64,000 nucleotides of DNA, taken from contig JAUSNX010000002.1 in the NCBI GenBank assembly GCA_030656015.1, forward strand, positions 33,839 through 97,838, given 5' to 3'. Below the pieces are notes generated by a model. It saw nothing but the letters and a program-made list of their open reading frames with translations, was not told the origin of the DNA and made no database searches. The DNA comes from Methanobacteriaceae archaeon. Lineage in GTDB: Archaea > Methanobacteriota > Methanobacteria > Methanobacteriales > Methanobacteriaceae. The position numbers and the translations under genes are program-made. Positions 1 through 8,772 of this stretch are shown here, piece after piece. How positions within the stretch are numbered: position 1 is the stretch's first letter; every line of letters starts with the position of its first letter.

Positions 1-290
1 ATTCCAGGAACAATCATTTTCTCAGTGATCATGGTACCACCATTCTTTTGAATTTTCTCAGCAAATTTATCAAAAGAATCAACAGCAATGGTGTTTTTAA
101 CAATATCACCCATTTCTTTAGTCATTAAGGCCCCATCGATTCCAGGTTCACCTTCTTCACCGGTTTTTATTAACCAGTAATCAAATGGTCCATCCCATTT
201 TGTTATTTCCCATCCAAACACATCTTCATAGAATTTTATGGCCCTTTCTGGATTATCTACAGGTATTTCAAAATGAATTACTCTATTCAT
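1..290 (-). CDS. VOC (glyoxalase/bleomycin-resistance) superfamily protein, 3' part beyond window
   Basis: The first 96 codons of a minus-strand gene run off the left edge. The start ATG at 288-290 follows a strong Shine-Dalgarno (GGAGTGAT, 3 nt before ATG). The N-terminus reads MNRVIHFEIPVDNPERAIKF, then FYEDVFGWEI, the standard first beta-alpha-beta of a VOC fold with the pattern HFEIPxxDxxRAxxFY, followed by a G-x-P-G-I-D-G-A-L-M segment. VOC proteins include metal-dependent dioxygenases, glyoxalases and small-molecule binding proteins, so no substrate can be assigned. The family is fairly clear and the function is unknown. Confidence 0.85.
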   Translation of the reverse strand, partial: MNRVIHFEIPVDNPERAIKFYEDVFGWEITKWDGPFDYWLIKTGEEGEPGIDGALMTKEMGDIVKNTIAVDSFDKFAEKIQKNGGTMITEKMIVPG

Positions 291-558
291 ATAATCACTC
301 CTTTTTAACTTCCATTGTATATATTTGAATTTATGAGATATAATTTTATGAGACCTATAATTCCTTAAAAAATGAATATTAATATTTTTTAAAAAATTGT
401 AAAAAATAGGCCTAGCTTATATTTATTTTTAGATTTCCTTATTTACACAATAGATGCTCTACTCATGATTTTAATGGATAATTAATTCATTTTAAAGGAA
501 TTTACTCTAAAATAGGTTTATTTTGATTCCCTAGTATTGCATGAGAATATGCATATGT

Positions 559-571
559 GGTGATTATCACC
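559..571. promoter_or_regulatory. Perfect palindrome GGTGATTATCACC, candidate operator
   Basis: The sequence is a 6-1-6 perfect inverted repeat about 85 bp upstream of the TATA-like element of the Lrp-like gene. Its size and symmetry suit a dimeric helix-turn-helix regulator. Which regulator binds is inference; it could be the adjacent Lrp protein or the regulator of the divergent VOC gene. Confidence 0.4.
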
Positions 572-606
572 CAAATACTAAAAATTTCTCAAAATAAAAA
601 TTTTAT

Positions 607-662
607 TTGGTAAATTTCCTAATAAATAAAAAAATATTGGTAATCTTCCCATATATTTATAT
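607..662 (+). promoter_or_regulatory. Direct repeats plus TATA box upstream of the Lrp-like gene
   Basis: TTGGTAAATTTCCT (607-620) and TTGGTAATCTTCCC (637-650) match at 11 of 14 positions and lie exactly 30 bp apart, about three helical turns, on the same DNA face. A TATA-like element ATATATTTATAT follows at 651-662. This fits autoregulation of an Lrp-type gene from phased sites; binding is not shown. Confidence 0.4.
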
Positions 663-728
663 ATTAATAGTAGGATACTAAGTTTAATTATAAAAATTTA
701 GAAAATTTAATAAATATGGTGAAATTAA

Positions 729-1169
729 ATGGATGAGATAGATTCGGATATAATTCGCTCCCTGATGAAAAATTCTAGGATAACCCTCTCCCAAATGTCA
801 AAAGACATAGACGTGCCGGATGCCACAATTTCCAACCGACTGAAAAAGCTGGAAAATGATGCTATAAAACAATATACTGTAATTTTAGATCAAAACAAAC
901 TAGGTTTAACAGTTACGGCTATTATAATTATTCAAACAGAATCAGAAAAGCATGGAAATGTTGAAATTGAACTATCTAAGCTCGCAGAAGTGTCAGAAGT
1001 TTATAGTATTTCTGGAGAATATGATATTCTTATTAAAGTCTGGGCCCAGGATCTAGAAGAGCTTAATAAGATAGTAAACAGTAAAATTCGTTCGGTAGAT
1101 GGAGTAGAAGACTTAACTGAAATGATTGTAATGGAAAGAGTTAAAGAAACCATGACTCCGCCGTTTTAA
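729..1169 (+). CDS. Lrp/AsnC family transcriptional regulator
   Basis: This 146-residue protein has the usual length and two-domain layout of the Lrp/AsnC (feast/famine) family. Residues about 1-60 are an AsnC-type winged helix-turn-helix ([38 protein letters not shown]), and residues about 65-140 are a RAM ligand-binding ferredoxin-like domain with the typical [14 protein letters not shown] strand-turn. It should bind DNA as a dimer or octamer and respond to an amino acid or related ligand; the ligand cannot be read from sequence. The phased repeats upstream suggest autoregulation. The next gene, an Mg-sensor-like protein, lies only 80 bp downstream and could be cotranscribed, but it has its own strong ribosome site. 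Confidence 0.92.
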   Translation: MDEIDSDIIRSLMKNSRITLSQMSKDIDVPDATISNRLKKLENDAIKQYTVILDQNKLGLTVTAIIIIQTESEKHGNVEIELSKLAEVSEVYSISGEYDILIKVWAQDLEELNKIVNSKIRSVDGVEDLTEMIVMERVKETMTPPF

Positions 1170-1249
1170 TTAAATCTAGCCATATTATATCCATTCATAT
1201 TATAAATCATTATAAATAATCAATATAATCAAAAAAGGAGGTGAACGGC

Positions 1250-2491
1250 TTGTACATAAGTGAGTTTATTAAAAAACCAGTCATTACCCCAGATGGTGCT
1301 GAAATTGGAAAATTAAAAGACGTGATAGTCTCACCACTTCACTCATACCCCATAATTAAAGCCCTTACAATAAATACTTCTGATAAAAAATTAATGAATA
1401 TATCCTGGAAATATGTGGATAATATAAATAAAGAAATAATCCTTAAATCTGATTTAAATCAATTAAAAGAATACGAATTAAAAAAGCATGAAATATATCT
1501 TTTTAAAGATGTCATTGATAGACAAGTAGTAGATATTGAGGATAAAAAAGTCAGACGAGTGAATGATCTTAAAATATCACCTACTAATGGCCATTATCAT
1601 GTAATTGGCGTTGATATTGGATTCAGCGGCATATTAAGAAGATTAGGCTTGGAAAAAATTACTAAACCACTGGGCATTAGTTCAAGCGAAGACCTCATCT
1701 CCTGGGAAGATATTGACACTTTAAAAAGTGATTATTCAAAACTTAAATTAAAAGTTCCTAAACAAAATATAAAAAAGCTCCACCCGGCAGATATGGCCGA
1801 AATTATGGACCAATTAGGCCTAAACGAATCATTAACCATTTTAAATTCATTGGATGATGAATCTGCAGCAGACGCTTTAGAGGAAATTTCCCCGGAAAGA
1901 CAAGTATCTTTACTGGAAGGGATGGAAAGTAAACGTGCTGCAGAAATTCTGGATGAAATGTCTCCTGATGATGCTGCAGATGTTTTAGCAGATTTAACAG
2001 AAGAAAAAGCTGAAGAATTACTGGATTTAATGGAACCTGAAGAATCTAAAGATTTGAGGGAGTTATTAGAATATCCTGAAAACACCGCCGGTGGAATAAT
2101 GACCACCGAATTTGCAGAAGTAAATCAGAAATTAACTGCCGGTGAAGTAATGAATTCACTCCGTGAGATTGCTAAAGATGTAGAAACAATTTATTATATC
2201 TATGTAGTTTCTAAAGATGAAGATCTGGTGGGAGTAACTTCCATAAGAGATATTCTATTAGTAGATCCAGAAACCCCGGTTGCTGATTTTATGCACACTA
2301 ACATCATCAAAGTGGATGTGATGGAAGATCAACATGATGTGGCCCAACAAATTGCTAAATACAATTTGATAGCTCTACCCGTTGTGGAAAATGAAAGTAA
2401 ATTAAAGGGTATTATTACTGTAGATGATGCCATAGATATTGTTCTTCCCACCGCATGGAAAAAAAGAGTTCCCAGGATGTTTGGAAGATAA
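1250..2491 (+). CDS. Soluble MgtE-like sensor: PRC-barrel, MgtE N-domain and CBS pair, no membrane domain
   Basis: I place the start at TTG 1250. The upstream in-frame GTG at 1241 lies inside the Shine-Dalgarno AAAGGAGGTGA and is unlikely to be used. The N-terminal ~170 residues form a PRC-barrel-like region, possibly duplicated (FIKKPVITPDGAEIGKLKDV; later RQVVDIEDKKVRRVNDLKIS). Residues about 175-285 are the alpha-helical MgtE_N superhelix (LHPADMAEIMDQL; repeated DDAADVLADL), followed by TAGGIMTTEF and a CBS pair to residue ~400. In MgtE channels this cytosolic part senses Mg2+. Here the protein stops before the five membrane helices, so it cannot transport by itself. The next gene is an NRAMP-family transporter, making a split sensor/transporter pair plausible. 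Confidence 0.85.
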   Translation: MYISEFIKKPVITPDGAEIGKLKDVIVSPLHSYPIIKALTINTSDKKLMNISWKYVDNINKEIILKSDLNQLKEYELKKHEIYLFKDVIDRQVVDIEDKKVRRVNDLKISPTNGHYHVIGVDIGFSGILRRLGLEKITKPLGISSSEDLISWEDIDTLKSDYSKLKLKVPKQNIKKLHPADMAEIMDQLGLNESLTILNSLDDESAADALEEISPERQVSLLEGMESKRAAEILDEMSPDDAADVLADLTEEKAEELLDLMEPEESKDLRELLEYPENTAGGIMTTEFAEVNQKLTAGEVMNSLREIAKDVETIYYIYVVSKDEDLVGVTSIRDILLVDPETPVADFMHTNIIKVDVMEDQHDVAQQIAKYNLIALPVVENESKLKGIITVDDAIDIVLPTAWKKRVPRMFGR

Positions 2492-2724
2492 ATAATAATT
2501 TTCAATTAAATTTTTAATATGGATTTAAAATAAATTAAAGTTGATTTAACGATTTAATTCCAGTTATAGTTTAATAGTTATAGTATAATTATAGCCCATA
2601 AGGTCTTTTTAACCTAATATCCTCCTGATTTAATAATAATTTAAAAAATAGTCATTATCCTTAATTTTTTAAATTAATTTCAACTGATTAAATTAATAAT
2701 AAACTAATAATAGCCGTGATAACT

Positions 2725-3984
2725 ATGGATTTCCGTATTTTTAGCCGTAAGATTCTTAAAAATCCTTTCATTATCAGCTTTATAATTTTTCTCTCAGTGA
2801 TGGGACCCGGTATAATTACTGCAAACGTGGATAATGATGCTGGAGGAATAACCACATATTCACTGGCCGGTTCACAGTTTGGTTATAGTTTATTATGGCT
2901 ATTTGTTCCCATGATAATAGCATTAGCTGTTATTCAAGAAATGGGAGTGAGAATGGGTATTGTAACGGGTAAAGGATTGGCTGATCTAATTCGTGAGAAG
3001 GTAGGGGTTAAATTCACATTCTTAATGATGATAGCTCTTCTACTTGCCAATTTTGGTAATGTATTGGCTGAATTTTCAGGAATTGCAGTGAGTACTGGAA
3101 TTTTTGGTATACCTCGAGTTATAGCCTTACCCCTGGCCGCACTATTTGTATGGCTTTTGGTAGTAAAAGGAACTTATAAAAGTGTGGAAAAAATCTTTTT
3201 GTTAGCTTCTGCTCTTTATATTTCATACATCATTGCTGGATTTCTAGCCCAGCCCAACTGGGGATTTGCTGCCCAAAGTTTGATAATACCCCAGGTAACC
3301 CTTAGTACTGCATATATAACCATGGTAATAGGAATGGTAGGTACTACTATTGCTCCCTGGATGATGTTCTATCTCCAATCCTCCGTGGTAGAAAAAGGAA
3401 TTAGTTTAAAAAACCTGAAATATTCTAAAGCAGACGCGGTTATTGGAGCTATTGTAGTTAATATTGTGGCTTTTTTCATAGTTTTGGCCTGTGCTGCAAC
3501 CATATTTAGTAGTGGAATAGAAGTAAACGATGTTGCAGATGTTTCAAAAGCACTGGTTCCTCTCGCCGGGCAATATGCTAGTATACTATTTGCCTTTGGT
3601 TTTTTAAATGCTTCTTTATTTGCAGCCAGTATATTGCCTCTTTCTACGGCATATTATGTTTGTGAAAGTTTAGGTTTTGAAGCTGGAGTTTCTAAAAGCT
3701 TCCGGGAAGCACCCATCTTTCATGGATTATATCTGGGATTGATAATATTAGCCGTTATAATAATCATGATTCCTAATGTGCCTTTATTATCCATTCTTTA
3801 TCTTTCCCAAGTAGCTAATGGATTGCTTCTACCATTTGTATTGATATTAATGCTTTTAATCATTAATGACAAAACAATTATGGGTGAACATGTTAATTCC
3901 CGATTATTTAACTTCATTTCCATTGCTACTGTTTTAATTGTAATGGGCCTTAGTGTCGGACTGGTAATAAGTATGATAATCTAG
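2725..3984 (+). CDS. NRAMP/SLC11-family divalent metal transporter, NRMT (magnesium)-like
   Basis: This is an integral membrane protein with about 11 helices and the NRAMP fold. ATG 2725 is preferred over GTG 2716, because that GTG lies in the Shine-Dalgarno GTGAT. The TM1 signature GPGxxT is followed by DNDAGG at about residues 36-41 in place of the canonical DPGN. The TM6 motif is APW (about 210-212) in place of MPH. Loss of the coordinating Asn and the thio-ligand Met is the reported hallmark of NRAMP-related Mg2+ transporters, whereas Mn/Fe NRAMPs keep DPGN and MPH. With the MgtE-type sensor directly upstream, Mg2+ is the best substrate guess; Mn2+ or Fe2+ is less likely. Confidence 0.85.
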   Translation: MDFRIFSRKILKNPFIISFIIFLSVMGPGIITANVDNDAGGITTYSLAGSQFGYSLLWLFVPMIIALAVIQEMGVRMGIVTGKGLADLIREKVGVKFTFLMMIALLLANFGNVLAEFSGIAVSTGIFGIPRVIALPLAALFVWLLVVKGTYKSVEKIFLLASALYISYIIAGFLAQPNWGFAAQSLIIPQVTLSTAYITMVIGMVGTTIAPWMMFYLQSSVVEKGISLKNLKYSKADAVIGAIVVNIVAFFIVLACAATIFSSGIEVNDVADVSKALVPLAGQYASILFAFGFLNASLFAASILPLSTAYYVCESLGFEAGVSKSFREAPIFHGLYLGLIILAVIIIMIPNVPLLSILYLSQVANGLLLPFVLILMLLIINDKTIMGEHVNSRLFNFISIATVLIVMGLSVGLVISMII

Positions 3985-4096
3985 AATTAATTATTTTATT
4001 CTAGTAGTTTTTCAAATCCAGTTAAAATTAGTATTAAATCAGGCTTAACTAAATTAAAAATATTAAAAAGTAGCACCTAAATAAATAAAATATATA

Positions 4097-4315
4097 TTAT
4101 ACCCGCGTCTTTTTGACTTCAACTGGCATCTTACTATTCTCACATATTTCAAATACATGGCCACATTCACCACATTTAACAATTCCCACCGAACCTTGTG
4201 GTATATGTGGAATATAAAAAGCATCTTCACTGGAATTGGAATTCCTTCTTCGGGATATTCTTTTATCTTTGCAACCACATTCTGGACATTCTTGATTTAG
4301 ATTTTCGCATTTCAT
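4097..4315 (-). CDS. Small zinc-ribbon protein of unknown function
   Basis: The protein has 72 residues from ATG 4315, which has GGGGA 8 nt upstream; a TTG 18 nt further out is weaker. Two Cys pairs, CPECGCKDKR near the N-terminus and VKCGECGHVFEIC near the C-terminus, make one zinc ribbon separated by a Ser/Asn-rich, basic linker (RRRNSNSSEDAF). Such proteins often bind nucleic acid or act as adaptors, but no partner is evident. It stands alone between the transporter and a long AT-rich gap. Confidence 0.65.
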   Translation of the reverse strand: MKCENLNQECPECGCKDKRISRRRNSNSSEDAFYIPHIPQGSVGIVKCGECGHVFEICENSKMPVEVKKTRV

Positions 4316-4333
4316 TTTATTTTCCCCAACCAA

Positions 4334-5067
4334 TTATAATTTTAATAAATTCACTAACTAAAAATTAGTTCGTGTCTTATCGAATGTACTATATTATACG
4401 AACAATAGTATTTAAAGTTTACTCTTTGTAAAAAAATGAGTAAATAATCATTAAAATAATAGGAAATTTTGAAAAGAAAAAATAATAAAAAAAATAATAA
4501 AAGATAATAAAAAGAGTTTAAAAGAGAAAAAATAAAAACATGCCCATCATTAGTTCCATTAATTACTAATCTTAATATTAGTTTCTTATTTAATGATATT
4601 TTCCATATCTTATTTCTTAAAACTAAAAAAACCGCCCAAATAGGCCAGTGCATCTATATGTCATTGATTAAATACCAATGTTTTGAATACATTAATAGCA
4701 TCAATTTTGACTCAAATAGCAAGCATCTAAGTTCGCTAAACTCGACTATAACGAATATATGATTAAAATCAATTTTTTATCAATGTTTTGATTTTATTTG
4801 ATTAGTTAAAATTACTAAAAAAATATTTTAGATGTTTTATAATTAATTTTCAAGTATTTATTATCAGGAAAATTTTTTTGTAAATATTTATGAATAAAAT
4901 TCTGATAATAAAAAGAAATCTAAAAAAATAATTTTTAATTTTATATTTTTATTCTAAAAAAAAAGAATTGATAAAAATCTAAAGAAAAATAAAAAAATAA
5001 CAAATCAAAAATGATTTTAAATAAAAAAAATAAGAAATAGAAAAAATAAGAAATAGAAAAAATTAAG
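4334..5067. other. Long AT-rich intergenic region without a convincing gene
   Basis: These 734 bases are very AT-rich. A 99-codon minus-strand frame here is low-complexity Phe/Leu/Tyr/Lys and looks spurious. An inverted repeat GTTCGT...ACGAAC spans about 4368-4403 upstream of the zinc-ribbon gene and may be part of its control region. A small GC-rich spot at 4629-4653 (GCCTATTTGGGC followed by a T run, minus strand) could be a weak hairpin. Nothing else is evident. Confidence 0.5.
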
Positions 5068-5703
5068 CTATTTACGTGCCCTGGCAACTTTACGGGCAAT
5101 AACCATTTCCCCTATAGCAATTAAACCAACAAAGAATTTTTCTAAACCACCAGTGGCCCAAATTGCTTCTCCAAAGGTAGCATCTTTGATATTTTTTTCA
5201 TATTCTTGAGGTTTAATACGTTTACCAGTTCTACGACGAGTAACAATAGCAGAAGCTTCCATAAGTTCGTCCCAGCTAACACCTTTCAATTCCTGTTCCA
5301 TGGCCTCAAATATTTTGGAAACCTTAATTTCATAAAGCTGAGAAAGAGTTTCTACGATATCAAAAGATCTTACAACACCCATAACTACATCATTATCATC
5401 AATAACGGGTATACTAACTAATTTATGGTGGGAAGTCTCCAGAACAGCCAATCGAGCAGGATCATTTTCATGGACATGAACAATATCATCTTTGGGATGC
5501 ATAATATCCGAAACAGTTTTTAAATTTTCTCTTAATCCTCTCGTAACATCCAGTGATGTAATCCATCCCACTAAATGGTTTTCACTATCAACCACCGGTG
5601 TAGTGAACTTTTTATGTTTTTCCATTTTAATAGAAACTTCTATCAAACCTTGATTAGGGGCTACATCAATAAATTCCTTGTCCATAATCTCCTTAACTTT
5701 CAT
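5068..5703 (-). CDS. CBS-pair protein at the end of the eha region
   Basis: This 211-residue soluble protein has two CBS domains (about 1-60 and 62-125; VKEIMDKEFIDVAPNQG and VSDIMHPKDDIVHVHENDPA) and a C-terminal helical tail of about 85 residues of unknown function (basic RRRTGKRIKP, then a hydrophobic GLEKFFVGLIAIGEMVIARKV). CBS pairs usually bind adenosine nucleotides and regulate a partner. The gene overlaps the polyferredoxin gene upstream by a few bases, so the two are translationally coupled; I infer that it regulates, or is assembled with, an iron-sulfur electron carrier. The start ATG has a GGATG Shine-Dalgarno. Confidence 0.8.
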   Translation of the reverse strand: MKVKEIMDKEFIDVAPNQGLIEVSIKMEKHKKFTTPVVDSENHLVGWITSLDVTRGLRENLKTVSDIMHPKDDIVHVHENDPARLAVLETSHHKLVSIPVIDDNDVVMGVVRSFDIVETLSQLYEIKVSKIFEAMEQELKGVSWDELMEASAIVTRRRTGKRIKPQEYEKNIKDATFGEAIWATGGLEKFFVGLIAIGEMVIARKVARARK

Positions 5704-6457
5704 GGGCCATCCTCTCCAGTTTTAAAGCGTTTACCGGACATTTTGTCGAGCAAACATCACATAATATACATTTATCTTTATCAAGAACAACTTCGCCATC
5801 TTCTAATTTAATGGCCATTGTAGGGCAATTTTCTTCACAAATTAAACATTCCACACAAGTATCCTGATTAATTAGTAATTCCTTGGTTTCAATAACAGGT
5901 CCAATTTTCCTTTCCAGGTTTATGGCCTGTTGTGGACATACACTGGCACAAGAGCCACATCCCACACACAATTTTTTGTTTATCTCTGCCGGAAGCTCAT
6001 TTTCTACAGTGATAGCTTGAGTAGGGCATAATTTAACGCAGGTCTCACAGGAAGTACACTTTTCAGGTGATACTTCAATATTTTTCATGCGAATAACTCT
6101 ATGAGGAACATTAATGCTTTCCAGCCTATAGTCGATTTGATCATCAACAGCAGCCGTGGTTTTTAAAACATTAATACAACGTACTGGGCAGGTTTGAGCA
6201 CATATTTCACATTTAACACAATTATTAAGTATTTTAGCAGGCTTTATGGTATTAGCCATTTCAATTGCATCAACCGGGCATTCTTGAGCACATAGATTAC
6301 AGCGGACACATCGGGGAGAAATATTAATGAATTTATCTGAAAGAGAACATTTCTCGATTTCAACCTCAAAATCCTCAACATATTCTTCTAAATCAGCTGA
6401 TTTTAAGGCAACCTCTTTTTGCAGGTCTCCAACTTTCTTTTTAAAACTTATATCCAT
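5693..6457 (-). CDS. Polyferredoxin with six [4Fe-4S] motifs
   Basis: I count six CxxCxxCxxxCP motifs, in order CVRCNLCAQECP, CVKCEICAQTCP, CTSCETCVKLCP, CVGCGSCASVCP, CVECLICEENCP and CILCDVCSTKCP, enough for six [4Fe-4S] clusters. An N-terminal ~40-residue helical segment precedes them. ATG 6457 is preferred because GAGGT lies 6 nt upstream; a TTG two codons earlier is possible. It is a soluble electron-transfer protein. Its place directly after ehaT on the same strand, and its overlap with the CBS gene, suggest it carries electrons to or from the Eha complex, but it is not one of the named Eha subunits. Confidence 0.9.
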   Translation of the reverse strand: MDISFKKKVGDLQKEVALKSADLEEYVEDFEVEIEKCSLSDKFINISPRCVRCNLCAQECPVDAIEMANTIKPAKILNNCVKCEICAQTCPVRCINVLKTTAAVDDQIDYRLESINVPHRVIRMKNIEVSPEKCTSCETCVKLCPTQAITVENELPAEINKKLCVGCGSCASVCPQQAINLERKIGPVIETKELLINQDTCVECLICEENCPTMAIKLEDGEVVLDKDKCILCDVCSTKCPVNALKLERMAHES

Positions 6458-6658
6458 AATCAAACCTCTGGACTAAAATAATTGCGAAATATTTTGTATA
6501 TATAACTGTAAGGGATAACTATTATAATTTAATTATAATTTAACTTAATTTTATTTATTAATATCCAATTTTAAATGAACTTTATTGAATTCTTCTTGAT
6601 TAAACAAAATTATTTTAATTCATTAATGTTTCAATTAAATATGCATAGTTTTAACTTA

Positions 6659-7681
6659 TTAATTCTTTTCATATTTTTCTAGGTCAATGTTAGAAATTGA
6701 GGGCAGGCCATAAGTAGCTCCGGTACACTCCACACATTTTGAGGCCACCAAATTTCCAAATTCACATGATTTTTCCAGTGAAAAATCATTAATTTGAGCA
6801 TATAAAAAGCCAGCATTAAATGAATCTCCAGCACCAGTAGTATCAATACATTTCACATCAAAACAGGGCACAAAAACCTCTTGAGATCCATCAAAGGCAA
6901 AAGATCCTTTATCTCCCATTTTAACCACTATAGTATCAATACCTAGGTCCGTAAAAATGTCAAATGATTTAATTAAATTAGATTTATCATTAGACTCTTT
7001 ATCAAGATTAGATAATAAATCAAAGTTATTTAAATTAGATTTAATGTTAGAATCAGTTTTATCATTTTCACTGGCCAACATTATCTTTAATTCTGCTTGA
7101 TTAATTAGCAAAATATCAGTTCGATTTAAAATCTTTTTTAAAGCATTAAATCCTTTTTCAGCATAGATTCTGCCGGGATCAAAGCTCACTATGACTTCAT
7201 CTGGGATTTGGGACAATAAATCTTCCTGGGCCTTAAAAGAATTACCAACAAAGGAACTTAAATGAATAATTTTAGTTTTAGATGCATAGTCAATATCAAT
7301 TTGATCAATGCTTATTTCATCATTAATTCCAGGCTCAACATATAGTGCTCGGTCACCTTTTTTATCTACAAAACCCATGACCCGGCCACTTCTACCTTTT
7401 GGTGAGATAATAAGGCCATTTACATCAACACCTTCCTGGATTAAATTTTGATGAAGTAAATCTCCCTCACCATCAGAAGCTAATTTACCAACAAAACCTG
7501 TTTTAAGGCCTAAACGTGAAGCCCCTATAATTGTATTAGCAGCAGAACCACCACAAGACTCCTGGAATCCATGGATAAAGCTTTCTTCGTCAGGACCGGC
7601 AATTTTATCTACCAGGTGGAGTTGGTCCATATTAAGGGCTCCAAAGCCAATAATATCCATTTGATCGTTTTTATTTGTCAT
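6659..7681 (-). CDS. ehaT: PfkB/ribokinase-family kinase, EhaT position of the eha operon
   Basis: The 340-residue protein is a typical PfkB kinase. An N-terminal GFGALNMDQL strand and the GGSAANTI glycine motif (about 40-50) are followed near residue 285 by DTTGAGDSFNAGF, which contains the anion hole and the catalytic Asp. A poorly conserved Asn/Asp/Ser/Lys-rich insert lies at about residues 205-235. The phosphorylated substrate is unknown. It is the last of the 20 genes in the order seen in Methanothermobacter eha, where R, S and T are non-conserved hydrophilic subunits; the T symbol is assigned by position. No good Shine-Dalgarno precedes the ATG. Confidence 0.8.
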   Translation of the reverse strand: MTNKNDQMDIIGFGALNMDQLHLVDKIAGPDEESFIHGFQESCGGSAANTIIGASRLGLKTGFVGKLASDGEGDLLHQNLIQEGVDVNGLIISPKGRSGRVMGFVDKKGDRALYVEPGINDEISIDQIDIDYASKTKIIHLSSFVGNSFKAQEDLLSQIPDEVIVSFDPGRIYAEKGFNALKKILNRTDILLINQAELKIMLASENDKTDSNIKSNLNNFDLLSNLDKESNDKSNLIKSFDIFTDLGIDTIVVKMGDKGSFAFDGSQEVFVPCFDVKCIDTTGAGDSFNAGFLYAQINDFSLEKSCEFGNLVASKCVECTGATYGLPSISNIDLEKYEKN

Positions 7682-7828
7682 AATTGTCTTTTAATAGTTT
7701 AAATTTGTTAAACAAAGATTTAATCTATTTTAATAATTTTACTGATTTAATTTATGATTCAATTTACACATTGATTTAATATGAATGATTTATGAAATTG
7801 ATCTTTTTAATAAATATAAATTGATAAA

Positions 7829-8719
7829 TTAAAAAAGATCTTTTAAATTAAGTTTATATTTACCTAATTGGCCATTATAATTGCCGGCAGAGATTTTAGT
7901 AACACCATCTACTTCACAGGCCGCTTCAATACCTACTTTCATGGCTTTTTTTACACTTTCCATGTCCAGCCCATTAATAACTATTTCTGGAATGAAATTT
8001 GCATTTTCAGGTACTAAAGACTGTTCTTTGAGTTTGGGCCTTAGTGAAGGACAATAAGGGTGATTAGTTGTAGGGCCAATCCAGGGATAATTAGTTTCAG
8101 GTTTAGAAGCCGCTGAACAAATATCAAATGGTGTTATAATTCCTTCAACTTCTTTAATGGCCTCCAATGCCCTTTGGCCTGCTTCAATTACCGCTTCTCT
8201 GGTCTGGCACATGTACCAAAAATTGGCACCCATGAAACCTGTTTTATATCCTAATTTACTCTCAATTTTAAAGTCAGGAATAGCAATAGGAACTATAATC
8301 ATATTACGACCATATAATTCTTCTTCCCATTCATAACCATCACCACAATGGCCTACTTGTTTCATCATGCCTATGAAACCATCGGCATCAGGAGTGGCAT
8401 TGAACATAGAAGTAAATGGTTTTACCAGTATATCTTGGCGAATTCTATAGGATAATTCTACTTCAAATTTCTCCATATCATCTAATCCAAACCAGAATTG
8501 TAATATGGCACCATTTCTACCATCAGGAGTTTTAGATGAATCAATGAATGATTCTAAACCACCTTCAACTCTTCCAATAACTGCACCTGGAGTGGAAGTT
8601 GCATCATAGGCAGCTCTTTCAATGATTTGATCATTATCCCCAGTTATAATGGCCCTTACGCAAGTCCCATCAAAAATCTCACAGTAAGTATCCTCAATTT
8701 CTATTCCATTAATTTCCAT
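7829..8719 (-). CDS. ehaS: Formylmethanofuran:H4MPT formyltransferase paralog (Ftr-like), EhaS position
   Basis: ATG 8719 is chosen because GGAGAT sits 7 nt upstream and the Ftr family begins [14 protein letters not shown]; ten extra upstream codons are spurious. The 296-residue protein is Ftr-length throughout ([12 protein letters not shown] near the N-terminus, [26 protein letters not shown] near the C-terminus). Ftr transfers the formyl group from formylmethanofuran to tetrahydromethanopterin, but Ftr paralogs inside eha are thought not to be the main enzyme. I infer a regulatory or scaffold role linking Eha-reduced ferredoxin with the first methanogenesis steps; residual catalysis cannot be excluded. 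Confidence 0.85.
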   Translation of the reverse strand: MEINGIEIEDTYCEIFDGTCVRAIITGDNDQIIERAAYDATSTPGAVIGRVEGGLESFIDSSKTPDGRNGAILQFWFGLDDMEKFEVELSYRIRQDILVKPFTSMFNATPDADGFIGMMKQVGHCGDGYEWEEELYGRNMIIVPIAIPDFKIESKLGYKTGFMGANFWYMCQTREAVIEAGQRALEAIKEVEGIITPFDICSAASKPETNYPWIGPTTNHPYCPSLRPKLKEQSLVPENANFIPEIVINGLDMESVKKAMKVGIEAACEVDGVTKISAGNYNGQLGKYKLNLKDLF

Positions 8720-8772
8720 TATTTTATCTCCAAAGCATCCCATATTCAATAAACTATTATTCCAGAATTAAA

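Larger units (their letters stand above)
291..728. other. Divergent intergenic region between VOC gene and Lrp-like gene
   Basis: These 438 bases hold no convincing ORF. They carry the promoter elements of the Lrp-like gene: a perfect 13-bp palindrome (559-571), a pair of near-identical direct repeats 30 bp apart (607-620 and 637-650) and a TATA-like stretch (651-662). The rest is featureless AT-rich sequence. Confidence 0.6.

Noticed and set aside
4354..4653. 99-codon minus-strand frame rich in Phe, Leu and Tyr
   Set aside because: It is low-complexity translation of AT-rich DNA, lacks a ribosome site and family resemblance.
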